Under the pieces are notes generated by a model. It ran no database searches and was not told the origin of the DNA. It was given only the letters and a program-made list of their open reading frames with translations. A stretch of 64,000 bases of DNA from NCBI RefSeq assembly GCF_026239555.1, contig NZ_JAPIVP010000020.1, positions 44,604 to 108,603 on the forward strand, in the 5' to 3' direction. The translations under genes and the position numbers were made by a program. Source of the stretch: Pedobacter sp. PF22-3 (GTDB lineage Bacteria; Bacteroidota; Bacteroidia; Sphingobacteriales; Sphingobacteriaceae). Positions 45,146 to 54,095 of this stretch are shown here, one piece after another (position 1 is the stretch's first letter; each line of letters begins with the position of its first letter).

Positions 45146-45940
45146 ATGAAACAATATTTAGATTTAATGCAGCATGTGCTGGATCATGGCGCTCAAAAGC
45201 ACGACCGTACCGGTACCGGAACCATAAGCGTTTTTGGCTATCAGATGCGTTTTAACCTCCAAGAGGGTTTTCCGATGATAACCACAAAGAAACTGCATTT
45301 AAAATCTATTATCCACGAACTGATCTGGTTTTTAAGTGGCGAAACCAACATTAAATACCTTAAAGACAATGGCGTGCGTATCTGGGATGAATGGGCTGAT
45401 GAAAACGGCAATCTAGGTCCTGTTTACGGCTCGCAATGGAGAAGCTGGCCAACACCAGACGGGCAGCATATCGATCAGATTACAAATATGATCAATACGA
45501 TCAAAAATAATCCAGATTCGCGCAGAATTATAGTTTCTGCATGGAACGTGGCTGAAATCGAAAATATGGCTTTGCCCCCTTGTCATGCATTTTTTCAATT
45601 CTATGTGGCTGATGGGAAATTAAGTTGCCAATTATATCAACGCAGCGCCGATATTTTCCTTGGCGTACCTTTTAATATTGCATCATATGCGCTACTCACT
45701 ATGATGGTGGCACAGGTTTGCAATTTAGAAGCCGGAGATTTCATTCATACCCTTGGCGATGCCCATTTATACAATAACCATATTGAACAGGCCAATCTTC
45801 AATTAAGTCGCGAACCGAAACCACTTCCAACCATGAAAATCAATCCAGAGGTAAAAAGCATTTTTGATTTTAAATTTGAGGATTTTACATTGGAGGACTA
45901 CGAAGCGCATCCGCATATTAAAGGTATTGTTGCTGTTTAA
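45146..45940 (+). CDS. thyA: Thymidylate synthase
   Basis: A 264-residue thymidylate synthase, the same length as the E. coli enzyme. The catalytic Cys is C146 in MALPPCHAFFQFYV. The substrate-binding motifs RTGTGTISVFG, SWNV-like SAWNVAEIENM, YQRSADIFLGVPFNIASYALL and HLYNNHIEQ are all present. It converts dUMP to dTMP with methylene-tetrahydrofolate and yields dihydrofolate. A toxin-antitoxin pair separates it from folA, the enzyme that recycles dihydrofolate. Confidence 0.98.
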   Translation: MKQYLDLMQHVLDHGAQKHDRTGTGTISVFGYQMRFNLQEGFPMITTKKLHLKSIIHELIWFLSGETNIKYLKDNGVRIWDEWADENGNLGPVYGSQWRSWPTPDGQHIDQITNMINTIKNNPDSRRIIVSAWNVAEIENMALPPCHAFFQFYVADGKLSCQLYQRSADIFLGVPFNIASYALLTMMVAQVCNLEAGDFIHTLGDAHLYNNHIEQANLQLSREPKPLPTMKINPEVKSIFDFKFEDFTLEDYEAHPHIKGIVAV

Positions 45941-45960
45941 CAGAATTAGTATATTTGTAT

Positions 45961-46164
45961 ATGGAAACTTTTTCAATCAGTGTACCAGAAAAAAAAAGCA
46001 GTTTAGTTAAACAGCTCTTAAAAGAGTTGGGTGTTATCATTAATACCGATACTGAGAAAAAACCGAATAAAATAACAATTGCGTCAATGAAAAAAACAAG
46101 CAAGGGTGAAGAATTGACAAAATCATCTAGTCATTTGGATTTGATGCAAAAGCTTAACTTTTAA
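45961..46164 (+). CDS. Putative antitoxin of a YafQ-type module
   Basis: A 67-residue basic protein starting at the ATG 45961, 20 bases after thyA. It begins METFSISVPEKKSSLVKQLLKELG, a strand-then-helix pattern that fits a small ribbon-helix-helix or neutralising antitoxin, and it ends with a flexible Ser/Lys-rich tail. No close family is recognised. The call rests on size and position, 5 bases ahead of the toxin gene. Confidence 0.7.
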   Translation: METFSISVPEKKSSLVKQLLKELGVIINTDTEKKPNKITIASMKKTSKGEELTKSSSHLDLMQKLNF

Positions 46165-46169
46165 TATTT

Positions 46170-46442
46170 ATGTACGATATATCTTTTTCAAATCAATTTA
46201 AAAAAGATTATAAACGCTGCATAAAACGTAATTACGACATTTCTCTTCTAGAGGCAGTTCTTAAAACCTTAAGAGAAAATGGGAAACTGCCTCGAAAATA
46301 CAAACCTCATATTTTAAGTGGGGATTATGATGGATTTTGGGAGTGCCATATAAAAGGGGATTGGTTAATGACCTGGCTTCAGGACGACATTAAAAAAGAA
46401 ATCTACCTTGATAGGTTGGGAACTCATTCTGATCTATTTTAA
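46170..46442 (+). CDS. YafQ/RelE-family mRNA interferase toxin
   Basis: A 90-residue RelE-fold toxin of the YafQ group. The family pattern is strong: QFKKDYKRCIKR at the start, LRENGKLPRKYKPHILSGDYDGFWECHIKGDWL in the middle and YLDRLGTHSDLF at the end. The likely catalytic set is H47, H60, D64 and H86, as in YafQ. It should cut mRNA on the ribosome. It lies 5 bases after the antitoxin gene and 25 before folA. Confidence 0.88.
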   Translation: MYDISFSNQFKKDYKRCIKRNYDISLLEAVLKTLRENGKLPRKYKPHILSGDYDGFWECHIKGDWLMTWLQDDIKKEIYLDRLGTHSDLF

Positions 46443-46467
46443 AATACTTCACAATTCACCGTTACTA

Positions 46468-46959
46468 ATGAATAATATTTCCATCGCCGTAGCCGTAGGC
46501 GAGAACCTCGCAATCGGCAAAAACAATCAGCTTTTATGGCACATGCCTGCCGATTTAAAGTTTTTTAAGCAAACTACATCTGGCCACACGATTGTAATGG
46601 GGCGCAAAACCTTTGATTCTGTTGGCAGACCATTGCCAAACCGCAGGAACATTGTGATTACAAGAGATACCGAATTAAAAATTGAAGGCGTTGAAGTGGT
46701 AAATAGCTTAGATGAAGCTTTAGCAATCACCCAAAAAGAAGAAAAACCAGTATTCATTGTGGGCGGAGCGGAGATTTACAGACAGGCATTGCCTAAAACG
46801 CAGACGCTTTATTTAACCACTATCCATCATAATTTTGACGCGGACACTTTTTTCCCTGAAATTGACAGGAAAGAATGGAAAGTGATTAGCAGCGAAACAC
46901 ACAAAGCGGATGAAAAAAACAAGTACGATTATACTTTTGAGGTTTTAGAAAGGATTTAA
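46468..46959 (+). CDS. folA: Dihydrofolate reductase
   Basis: A 163-residue DHFR from the ATG at 46468. The longer frame from 46408 would add 20 residues overlapping the toxin gene, and it is rejected because the family begins at ISIAVAVGENLAIGKNNQLLWHMPADLKFFK. NADPH-binding and catalytic features are GRKTFDSVGRPLPNRRNIVITR and VIFIVGGAEIY-like PVFIVGGAEIYRQAL. It reduces dihydrofolate to tetrahydrofolate. It completes a thyA-antitoxin-toxin-folA cluster. Confidence 0.96.
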   Translation: MNNISIAVAVGENLAIGKNNQLLWHMPADLKFFKQTTSGHTIVMGRKTFDSVGRPLPNRRNIVITRDTELKIEGVEVVNSLDEALAITQKEEKPVFIVGGAEIYRQALPKTQTLYLTTIHHNFDADTFFPEIDRKEWKVISSETHKADEKNKYDYTFEVLERI

Positions 46960-47443
46960 CTCCATTTAAACGCAAAGAACTTCGCAAGGAGCGCAAAGTT
47001 TATTTTATTTATAAGCTATGTGCTTCTTCCCTCGCCAGCTAAACCCAATGGCAGTGAGCATGAAGCGCAGCGAAATAAAACGGACAGCGGGAATTTTGGG
47101 GCCGAAGAAACACAGGTATAGCTTTCCAAAAAAAGCATATTTAACTCTCCCTAAAACTCATATATGAAAAAATGCTTCGTGCCTCAGCATGACGGAGGTT
47201 GAAATGTTGAAAAATCAACTGGGAGAAACTTAATCCCAAAAGCTGCTACAATTGCTATCCAAATCAATTCATTCTAAATTTAGCCCGCTGAAATAAATTC
47301 TACCTAATGAATATCTAAGGATTATTACCCGATAAAAATTAATCTTAATAAATTATCAATTAAGGGGTTCTATAATTTAAAAATTTAATTAGATTTGCCG
47401 ACTTGTTAAAAAACAGCGAAAGACAAATTATTTTAAACAAACA
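46960..47443. repeat. Spacer with repeat fragments ahead of secDF
   Basis: No gene in 484 bases. It holds an AACGCAAAGAACTTCGCAAG block (about 46970), a CTCGCCAGCTAAACCC...GACAGCGGGA block (47033-47095) and a half GCTTCGTGCCTCAGCATGACG element (47171-47195). A TAGATTTG at 47390-47397 matches the Bacteroidota -7 consensus and lies 47 bases before the secDF start, but the -33 TTTG was not found at the right distance. Confidence 0.5.
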
Positions 47444-50425
47444 ATGCAAGGAAAAGGTTTTATTAAGTTTATAGCGATAGTATTGGCTATCGTTTGTGCG
47501 TACGCACTTTCTTTTACTTTGGTAGCATCCAAGGTAGAAAAAGACGCAAAAAACGCTGCGAAGGGTGATTTAGCCAAAGAAAAGGCTTACTTAGATTCGA
47601 TGAGTACCGTAAAAGTTTATCCAGTTGTTGGATTTACTTATCAGGAGGTAAAAGCGAAAGAGATTAATTTGGGTCTGGATTTAAAAGGCGGAATGAACGT
47701 AACGATGGAGATATCGTTAGCGGAGTTGGTAAAATCATTGGCAGGGAACCCTACTGATGCTAACTTCAACAAAGCAGTTCAAAACGCACAGATTCAATTA
47801 AATGCCGGTGGTAAAGATTACATCAAAATTTTTGTTGATGAATTCGAAAAATTAAGCCCTGGAGTAAAACTTGCAGATTATTTTTCTAATCAGGATAACG
47901 CATCTCAGTTAAAACCTAATGCAAGCAATAATGAAGTTGAATCTTTCTTAGAAAAAGAAGCAACCAGCGCTATCGATCGTTCATTTACCGTTTTGCGCTC
48001 ACGTATTGATGGTTTCGGCGTAGTTAGTCCGAACATGCAAAAACAAGAAGGTAGTAACCGGATCTTAATCGAGATGCCAGGTGTACAAGATAAAGAGCGT
48101 ATTGCTAAACTTTTACAGGGTTCTGCCGAATTACAGTTCTGGCAAGTATACCAGGTACAAGAAGTTGCACCTTTATTAGAAAACATTAATAAAATTTTAG
48201 CAGCAACATTAAAAACTGATGCTCCAGCTGCTAAAGATACAACGGCTGCTCCGGCTGCAGGTGGTAAATTAGCTGGCTTAGAAAAAGCTGCTGCTAAAGA
48301 TACTACAGCCAAAGGTGGCAAACTTGCAGGCTTAGGTAAAAAAGATTCGAGTGCAGTTAAAGCCGAATTGATTAAATCTAACCCACTTTATGCTGTTCTT
48401 AACCTTCCAATTTACCAAGGCGAAAACGGACAACAACAATTAATGCCTGGTGCAGTTGTTGGTATGTCGTTACAAAAAGATACTGCAAAGGTTAATGCTT
48501 ATTTAAAACTTCCTGAAGTTGCTGCATCTATTCCATCTACGATGAAATTTATGTGGAGCGTTAAACCTAGAGAAGGTTCGAAAATTTTCGAATTATATGC
48601 TATTAAAGTGGTTAGTGCAGATGGCAAACCAGATTTAGGTGGTGAAGCGATCAGCGATTCACGTGCTGATTTTGATCAGAAAGGTAAACCAGAAGTAACC
48701 ATGTACATGACCAGTGAAGGTTCTGCTAAATGGAAAAAAATTACTGCTGAAGCGGCTGCTGATCCAAACAATAAAAAATCTATAGCCATTGTATTGGATA
48801 ACCAGGTTTATTCTGCTCCTACGGTTCAGAATGAAATTGCTGGTGGTGTCTCATCTATCACCGGTAACTTTACCCAGGCCGATACCAAAGATCTATCTAA
48901 CATCTTAAAAGCTGGTAAATTACCCGCTCCTGCACGTATTGCAGGTAGTTATGTAGTGGGTCCAACTTTAGGTGCCCAGGCTATTCACGATGGTTTAATC
49001 TCATTCGTAATTGCCTTTATCGTTATCTTAATCTTCATGGCGTTGTATTATCACCGTGCAGGTTGGGTGGCTAACTTTGCATTGTTAATCAACTTATTCT
49101 TCATCATTGGTATCCTGGTATCACTTGGTGCAGTATTAACCTTACCTGGTATCGCGGGTATCGTATTAACCATTGGTTTGTCGGTAGATGCAAACATCCT
49201 TATTTTTGAGCGTGTACGTGAAGAGCTTGCACATGGCAAGAACACGGCCACAGCAATTAAAGAAGGTTTTAAACACGCAATGCCTTCAATTATCGACTCA
49301 AACGTTACCTTATTCATTTTAGGTGCTATTCTTTATGTATTTGGTAGCGGTCCGGTTCAAGGTTTCGCAACTACTTTATGTATCGGTATCCTTTCTTCAT
49401 TGTTTGCAGCTGTAGCCATTTCGAGAGTAGTTTTCGAATCGTTATTAAACCGCAAAATTGAGGTAAGTTTCGATAATAGCTTAACCCGTAATGCATTTAA
49501 AAATTTAGCCTTCAACTTTGTTGGCCGTCGTAAAATCTATTACATTATCTCTACCATCATCATTATTGCCGGTATTGGTATGTACTTCAAAAATGGCGGT
49601 TTAAACTTAGGTGTAGATTTTAAAGGTGGTAGAACTTATCTGGTTCACTTCGATAAAGCAGTTAACACTGAAGATTTAAAAACCAAGTTAAACCCGGTTT
49701 TCGGTAACGAAACACCAGAGGTGAAGACTGCAGGTGAAGATAGCCAGGTAAAAATCACCACGACTTTCCACATCGAAGATCAGGACATTAAAACCGACAA
49801 GGTCGTAGAAGATGCTTTGAATAAAGGTTTAGCAGGTGCTAAATATGAAATCGTAAGTTCGCAAAAAGTAACCCCTATCATTGCAAGTGATATTGTAAAC
49901 GGTGCTTTCTACGCAGTATTGATCTCATGTTTATTCATGTTTATCTACATCGTAGTACGATTCAAAAAATGGCAGTATGGTTTAGGTGCGGTAATCGCAT
50001 TGTTCCATGATGTGTTAATGGTATTGTCTTTCTACACTATTTTAGATGGTATTATGCCATTCTCATTAGAAATTGGTCAGGATTTTATCGCAGCAATTTT
50101 AACGGTAATGGGTTATACCATGACAGAGACAGTTGTTGTATTTGACCGTATCCGTGAGAAATTAAAAGAATCTGGTAAAGAAGATTTACATGGCGAAGCA
50201 CGTAACAACTTAATCAACTTCGCGTTAAACAGTACCTTAAGCCGTACCATTTTAACCTCATTAACCGTATTCTTCGTATTATTGGTAATCTTCATTTTCG
50301 GTGGCGATAGCATCCGTGGGTTTATCTTCGCATTATTGATCGGCCGTATTATTGGTACATACTCATCATTATGTATCTCTACTCCTATCGTAATCGATTT
50401 GGGTAGCTCAGCTGAGAAAAAATAA
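47444..50425 (+). CDS. secDF: Fused protein-export translocase subunits SecDF
   Basis: A 993-residue fusion of SecD (about 1-650) and SecF (about 685-993), the usual form in Bacteroidota. SecD shows INLGLDLKGGMNV and, before the helices, SADTKDLSNILKAGKLPAPARIAG-like sequence; SecF shows LGVDFKGGRTYLV. There are twelve membrane helices in two groups of six. An insert in the first periplasmic domain (about 258-305) carries two copies of a GGKLAGL unit with Ala/Lys/Thr repeats. The complex uses proton motive force to pull secreted proteins out of SecY. Confidence 0.97.
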   Translation: MQGKGFIKFIAIVLAIVCAYALSFTLVASKVEKDAKNAAKGDLAKEKAYLDSMSTVKVYPVVGFTYQEVKAKEINLGLDLKGGMNVTMEISLAELVKSLAGNPTDANFNKAVQNAQIQLNAGGKDYIKIFVDEFEKLSPGVKLADYFSNQDNASQLKPNASNNEVESFLEKEATSAIDRSFTVLRSRIDGFGVVSPNMQKQEGSNRILIEMPGVQDKERIAKLLQGSAELQFWQVYQVQEVAPLLENINKILAATLKTDAPAAKDTTAAPAAGGKLAGLEKAAAKDTTAKGGKLAGLGKKDSSAVKAELIKSNPLYAVLNLPIYQGENGQQQLMPGAVVGMSLQKDTAKVNAYLKLPEVAASIPSTMKFMWSVKPREGSKIFELYAIKVVSADGKPDLGGEAISDSRADFDQKGKPEVTMYMTSEGSAKWKKITAEAAADPNNKKSIAIVLDNQVYSAPTVQNEIAGGVSSITGNFTQADTKDLSNILKAGKLPAPARIAGSYVVGPTLGAQAIHDGLISFVIAFIVILIFMALYYHRAGWVANFALLINLFFIIGILVSLGAVLTLPGIAGIVLTIGLSVDANILIFERVREELAHGKNTATAIKEGFKHAMPSIIDSNVTLFILGAILYVFGSGPVQGFATTLCIGILSSLFAAVAISRVVFESLLNRKIEVSFDNSLTRNAFKNLAFNFVGRRKIYYIISTIIIIAGIGMYFKNGGLNLGVDFKGGRTYLVHFDKAVNTEDLKTKLNPVFGNETPEVKTAGEDSQVKITTTFHIEDQDIKTDKVVEDALNKGLAGAKYEIVSSQKVTPIIASDIVNGAFYAVLISCLFMFIYIVVRFKKWQYGLGAVIALFHDVLMVLSFYTILDGIMPFSLEIGQDFIAAILTVMGYTMTETVVVFDRIREKLKESGKEDLHGEARNNLINFALNSTLSRTILTSLTVFFVLLVIFIFGGDSIRGFIFALLIGRIIGTYSSLCISTPIVIDLGSSAEKK

Positions 50426-50450
50426 GAGATTAAAATCTTAAAATATATAA

Positions 50451-50480
50451 GCGCCTCGATTTATCGGGGCGCTTTTTTTT
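50451..50480 (+). terminator. Rho-independent terminator of secDF
   Basis: GCGCCTCGAT pairs with ATCGGGGCGC (one G-T pair) and is followed by eight T residues, 26 bases after the secDF stop. A second dyad, AAACCTCGTAGG...CCTGCGAGGTTT (50487-50519), follows. Confidence 0.92.
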
Positions 50481-50550
50481 GTGCCAAACCTCGTAGGTTT
50501 TAAAAACCTGCGAGGTTTAAAAGACAAAATGCACAAAGCTTTTCATTTAT

Positions 50551-50645
50551 TTTGAAAAGCAAATCCTGTGGTTCTTCGGTTTCGACAATCCTGCTGTCCG
50601 TTTTATCCCGATGAAGGATCGGGATGCTCACTACCATCAGGTTTA
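50551..50645. repeat. Dispersed repeat (CCTGCTGTCC...CATCAGGTTTA type)
   Basis: Begins TTTTGAAAAGCAAATCCTG and ends ACTACCATCAGGTTTA, with a CCCGATGAAGGATCGGG hairpin inside. The same family is seen near 10870, 17990, 25575, 57090 and 63825. It lies in the secDF-NDH-2 spacer. Confidence 0.65.
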
Positions 50646-50800
50646 GTTAACTTAAAATAGTGCTAAGAAACCTATAAAATCCCGCTTCGTCATACCAGCG
50701 TTATATCTTCTTTTTTAAGCTCGAATAACTTTAAAAACCTCATCTTTTAAACCTTTTGGCTATCTTTTTGTTAAGTTAGCATTAGATAAATGGAGATAAA

Positions 50801-52132
50801 ATGGATTTACAACTTCCTAAAAGCGAATACCCGAGAGTAGTAATAGTTGGCGGTGGGTTTGGCGGCATTGAGTTAGCTAAACGTTTAAAAAACAAGCCTT
50901 TTCAGGTAGTGATGCTCGATAAACATAACTATCATACCTTTCAACCATTGCTTTATCAGGTAGCCACGGGAGGTTTAGAAGCCGATTCGATCGCATTCCC
51001 ATTAAGAAAGATTTTTAAGGGTCAAAAAAACCTGATCTTTCGCGTAACCAAAGTTACAGAAGTAAATGCAGCAGAAAATTGTTTACAAACCGATATAGGC
51101 AGAATTAATTACGATTATCTGGTTATTGCAACAGGATCTACCAGTAACTTTTTTGGCAACAAAGAAATCGAGGCCAATTCCATGCCAATGAAGTCGATTC
51201 CTGAAGCCCTGGATTTAAGAAGTTTGATTTTGCAGAATTTCGAAAAATCGCTGATCGAAAAAGATGCAGATAAAAAAAGTGCCCTATTAAACTTTGTGGT
51301 GGTGGGCGGCGGACCAACGGGCGTTGAAACCTCTGGTGCCATTGCTGAACTTAAAAGACATGTGATTCCGAATGATTACCCCGAAATGGATTTAAGTAAG
51401 GTTAACATTTACCTGATCGAAAATTCGCCAGAATTGTTAGGCGTAATGTCGCCACAGGCACAGAAAAAAGCCAAAGATTTCCTAACCGATATGGGCGTGC
51501 AGATTATGAATGAAACCCGGGTATTGGGTTATGACGGACATACGCTCACTTTACAGGATAAAGCACCAATTTTAAGTTCTACTGTAATTTGGAGTGCAGG
51601 TGTAAAAGGAGAAGTATTAGCCGGTTTAGACAAAGCAGAAGTAGTTCGTGGAGGCCGGCTGAAGACCGACACACAAAATTTAGTTGTAGGTTATCAAAAT
51701 GTATATGCAATAGGCGATGTAGCCGCTATTATTGATGAAGAAACACCTAACGGTCACCCTGGAGTTGCACCTGCCGCCATCCAACAGGGACATCACCTGG
51801 CCAAAAACCTGATCAATATCAAAGAAAATAAACCCTTAGAGAAATTTAAATATTTCGATAAAGGCTCCATGGCTACAGTTGGTAGAAACAAAGCTGTTGT
51901 TGATATCGGCAAAATCCGTTTTCAGGGCGTATTCGCCTGGTTTACCTGGATGTTTGTTCACTTAATGACTTTAGTGGGCTTCAGAAACAAGATCATTGTT
52001 TTCGTCAATTGGGTTTGGAGTTATTTTAGTTATGATCGCGGAACCCGTTTAATTATCAGAACCTTTGCAAAAGATCGGAGTGTGGATTACAGGGAAGAAA
52101 TAACTGGTGTAAAAGAGGTTAATGTGTCTTAA
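50801..52132 (+). CDS. Type II NADH dehydrogenase (NDH-2)
   Basis: A 443-residue FAD/NAD(P)-dependent oxidoreductase. The FAD-binding motif is VVIVGGGFGGIELAKRL (14-30), the NAD-binding motif is NFVVVGGGPTGVETSGAIAEL, and the second FAD motif is VYAIGDVAA. Also seen are YHTFQPLLYQVATGGLE and APAAIQQGHHLAKNL. Two hydrophobic segments near 380-410 and basic helices at the C-terminus give membrane attachment. It moves electrons from NADH to quinone without pumping protons, feeding oxidases such as the CydAB found downstream. Probably monocistronic. Confidence 0.93.
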   Translation: MDLQLPKSEYPRVVIVGGGFGGIELAKRLKNKPFQVVMLDKHNYHTFQPLLYQVATGGLEADSIAFPLRKIFKGQKNLIFRVTKVTEVNAAENCLQTDIGRINYDYLVIATGSTSNFFGNKEIEANSMPMKSIPEALDLRSLILQNFEKSLIEKDADKKSALLNFVVVGGGPTGVETSGAIAELKRHVIPNDYPEMDLSKVNIYLIENSPELLGVMSPQAQKKAKDFLTDMGVQIMNETRVLGYDGHTLTLQDKAPILSSTVIWSAGVKGEVLAGLDKAEVVRGGRLKTDTQNLVVGYQNVYAIGDVAAIIDEETPNGHPGVAPAAIQQGHHLAKNLINIKENKPLEKFKYFDKGSMATVGRNKAVVDIGKIRFQGVFAWFTWMFVHLMTLVGFRNKIIVFVNWVWSYFSYDRGTRLIIRTFAKDRSVDYREEITGVKEVNVS

Positions 52133-52224
52133 GGGTTTAGGGTAACTTTGGTGTTAGAAATTTGTTTTCAGTTTCTTCTTTTCTTTGCAAAAAACTTTGT
52201 GCACTTTGCGATTAAACCAAAAAT

Positions 52225-53085
52225 ATGAGCCACACCAATTTCAAATTAGTTGAATGCCCGCGTGATGCCATGCAAGGACTACACGATTTCATTCCAACTG
52301 AACTTAAGGTTGAATATTTAAACCTATTGCTTCAGGTTGGTTTCGATACGCTTGATTTTGGAAGTTTTGTTTCGCCTAAAGCCATTCCGCAAATGGCCGA
52401 TACAGCTGAAGTTTTAGCACAACTTGATTTAAGCAGCACTAATACAAAACTCTTGGCTATTGTAGCTAATTTAAGGGGCGTAGAAGAGGCAGTAAAGCAT
52501 GAGGCGGTTGATTACCTTGGTTTCCCATTTTCAATTTCTGAAACCTTCCAACAGCGCAATACCAATTCAAGCATAACACAATCGCTGAATACGGTAGAAG
52601 AAATGCTTTCACTTTGCACAAAAAATGGTAAGAAAGCTGTCGTTTATCTGTCAATGGGTTTTGGAAATCCCTATGGCGATGAATGGAATTATGAAATTGT
52701 AGAAAAATGGGCGGATGTACTGGTGAGTAAAGGCGTGGAAATTTTATCGCTGGCTGATACAGTAGGCGTTTCCACACCTGAAAAAATAGAAACAATAATG
52801 CCTAAATTAATTTCAAGATTTAACAGAACAGAAATTGGCATTCATTTACACTCCACGCCTGCCGAAAGGATTGAAAAGATATCGGCTGCTTATCATGCTG
52901 GTGTAAAACGCATAGATTCAGCATTAAAGGGTTTTGGTGGCTGCCCGATGGCTGCTGATGATCTCACCGGCAACATCGCTACGGAAGCCGTAATTGGCTT
53001 TTTGAATACAAAAGGTGAGAATTTGGCGTTGAATATGGATAAATGGCAGGAGGCAATGACCTTATCGGAGAAGATATTTGGGTAG
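52225..53085 (+). CDS. Hydroxymethylglutaryl-CoA lyase
   Basis: A 286-residue TIM-barrel HMGL-family enzyme. LVECPRDAMQGL holds the catalytic Arg-Asp pair, FGSFVSPKAIPQMAD follows in strand 2, and the late GFGGCPMAADDLTGNIATE carries the active-site Cys of HMG-CoA lyase. HLHS supplies metal-binding His residues. It splits HMG-CoA into acetyl-CoA and acetoacetate in leucine breakdown. No other leucine-degradation gene is near. Confidence 0.93.
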   Translation: MSHTNFKLVECPRDAMQGLHDFIPTELKVEYLNLLLQVGFDTLDFGSFVSPKAIPQMADTAEVLAQLDLSSTNTKLLAIVANLRGVEEAVKHEAVDYLGFPFSISETFQQRNTNSSITQSLNTVEEMLSLCTKNGKKAVVYLSMGFGNPYGDEWNYEIVEKWADVLVSKGVEILSLADTVGVSTPEKIETIMPKLISRFNRTEIGIHLHSTPAERIEKISAAYHAGVKRIDSALKGFGGCPMAADDLTGNIATEAVIGFLNTKGENLALNMDKWQEAMTLSEKIFG

Positions 53086-53099
53086 ATTTTTTGAGTGAT

Positions 53100-53198
53100 C
53101 GTCATTGCGAGGAACGAAGCAATCCTACAAATATGGGTGGGGTAGCTTACTTCAAATCCAGCGATCGCTTTAAGATTGCTTCGTGACTCGCAATGACG
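53100..53198. repeat. Palindromic repeat flanking the GIY-YIG gene, right-hand end of the gene
   Basis: Inverted repeat from CGTCATTGCGAGGAACGAAG to TCGCAATGACG with a spacer containing ATGGGTGGGG and CCAGCGATCGCTTTAAG. It ends 6 bases before the GIY-YIG stop. A direct copy lies at 53523-53622, including the non-palindromic centre. Confidence 0.92.
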
Positions 53199-53204
53199 GA
53201 ATTA

Positions 53205-53501
53205 TTAAACCAATTCTTCATATAAATCAATCCAATCTGGATTTTTAGATACAATCAAATCTATTTTCTGCTGACGGCTTCCACCTTTTACTCTCTTTTC
53301 TTCATCAATAGCTTCTTCAATATCAGGGAAAAACAAGTAATAAACTAACTTATAACATTTATATCTTGAAGTAAAGCTTTTAGGAAAGTCGCTGTTTTTA
53401 TGTTGCCAAACCCTGCCTTGTAAATCTGAGGTTACACCAGTATAAAAAACGGTATTAAAAGAATTTGTCGTGATATAAACACATCCTCCTCTTTCCATCA
53501 T
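53205..53501 (-). CDS. Small GIY-YIG nuclease-domain protein
   Basis: A 98-residue stand-alone GIY-YIG domain of the YhbQ/UvrC-N-like group. GCVYITTN and YTGVTSDLQGRVWQHK give the two GIY/YIG-like strands and the catalytic Arg, and EAIDEEKRVKGGSRQQKIDLI contains the metal-binding Glu and Lys pattern. Such proteins are common in Bacteroidota with no settled role. The gene is framed by two direct copies of a palindromic repeat, 6 bases beyond its stop and 21 bases before its start. Confidence 0.92.
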   Translation of the reverse strand: MMERGGCVYITTNSFNTVFYTGVTSDLQGRVWQHKNSDFPKSFTSRYKCYKLVYYLFFPDIEEAIDEEKRVKGGSRQQKIDLIVSKNPDWIDLYEELV

Positions 53502-53522
53502 AATTTAATTAGTAATTTGTTA

Positions 53523-53622
53523 CGTCTTCATTGCGAGGAACGAAGCAATCCTACTACTATGGGTGGGTAAATAACTAAAATCCAGCGATCGCTTTAAGAT
53601 TGCTTCGTTCCTCGCAATGACG
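53523..53622. repeat. Palindromic repeat flanking the GIY-YIG gene, start side
   Basis: Direct copy of the 53100-53198 element: CGTCTTCATTGCGAGGAACG at the left and TTCCTCGCAATGACG at the right, with the same asymmetric centre. Its left end has two extra bases compared with the sister copy. Confidence 0.92.
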
Positions 53623-53672
53623 ATTTTTCGTTGAATAGTCAATACTTTCCGTGTCTCAGCAGCAAATTATCT

Positions 53673-54095
53673 TTAAACCTTCTTCACCATTTTAAAATGC
53701 TGTATGCCAGCCTCCTCAAATTGTTCTCCCTCAGCTACAAAACCAAATTTAGCATACAAGCTCATGGCATCTAATTGCGAATTTAAGTAAATATAATGTG
53801 CATCCTCCGGCAGATCAGATAAGGCCTCAGCAATTAGTGCACGCCCTACCCCTTGCCCTCTAAACTCCTTTAAAACCGCAAAGCGCTCTAATTTATAACC
53901 ATTTTCCGTTTTACGCCATCTACAAGCACCGCAAGGCTGTCCGTTGCTGGTCGCCAAAAAATGTGTAGATTCCTCTTCATGCTCCCATTCCAGTTCTGGC
54001 GGACAATTTTGTTCATCTACAAAAACAATCTTACGTATAGCAAATACTTTATCTAAATCTTCTGGGTGATTAACTTTTTGAACGTGCAGACTCAT
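53673..54095 (-). CDS. GNAT-family N-acetyltransferase
   Basis: A 140-residue GNAT protein. The acetyl-CoA loop is FRGQGVGRALIAEAL, preceded by the strand LERFAVL; the C-terminal AMSLYAKFGFVAEGEQFEEAGIQHFKMVKKV is typical of the ElaA/YjcF branch, whose usual start is IRKIVFVDEQNCP. The acceptor is unknown. Its first 26 bases overlap the end of the iron-permease-like gene, so translation is likely coupled. Confidence 0.9.
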   Translation of the reverse strand: MSLHVQKVNHPEDLDKVFAIRKIVFVDEQNCPPELEWEHEEESTHFLATSNGQPCGACRWRKTENGYKLERFAVLKEFRGQGVGRALIAEALSDLPEDAHYIYLNSQLDAMSLYAKFGFVAEGEQFEEAGIQHFKMVKKV

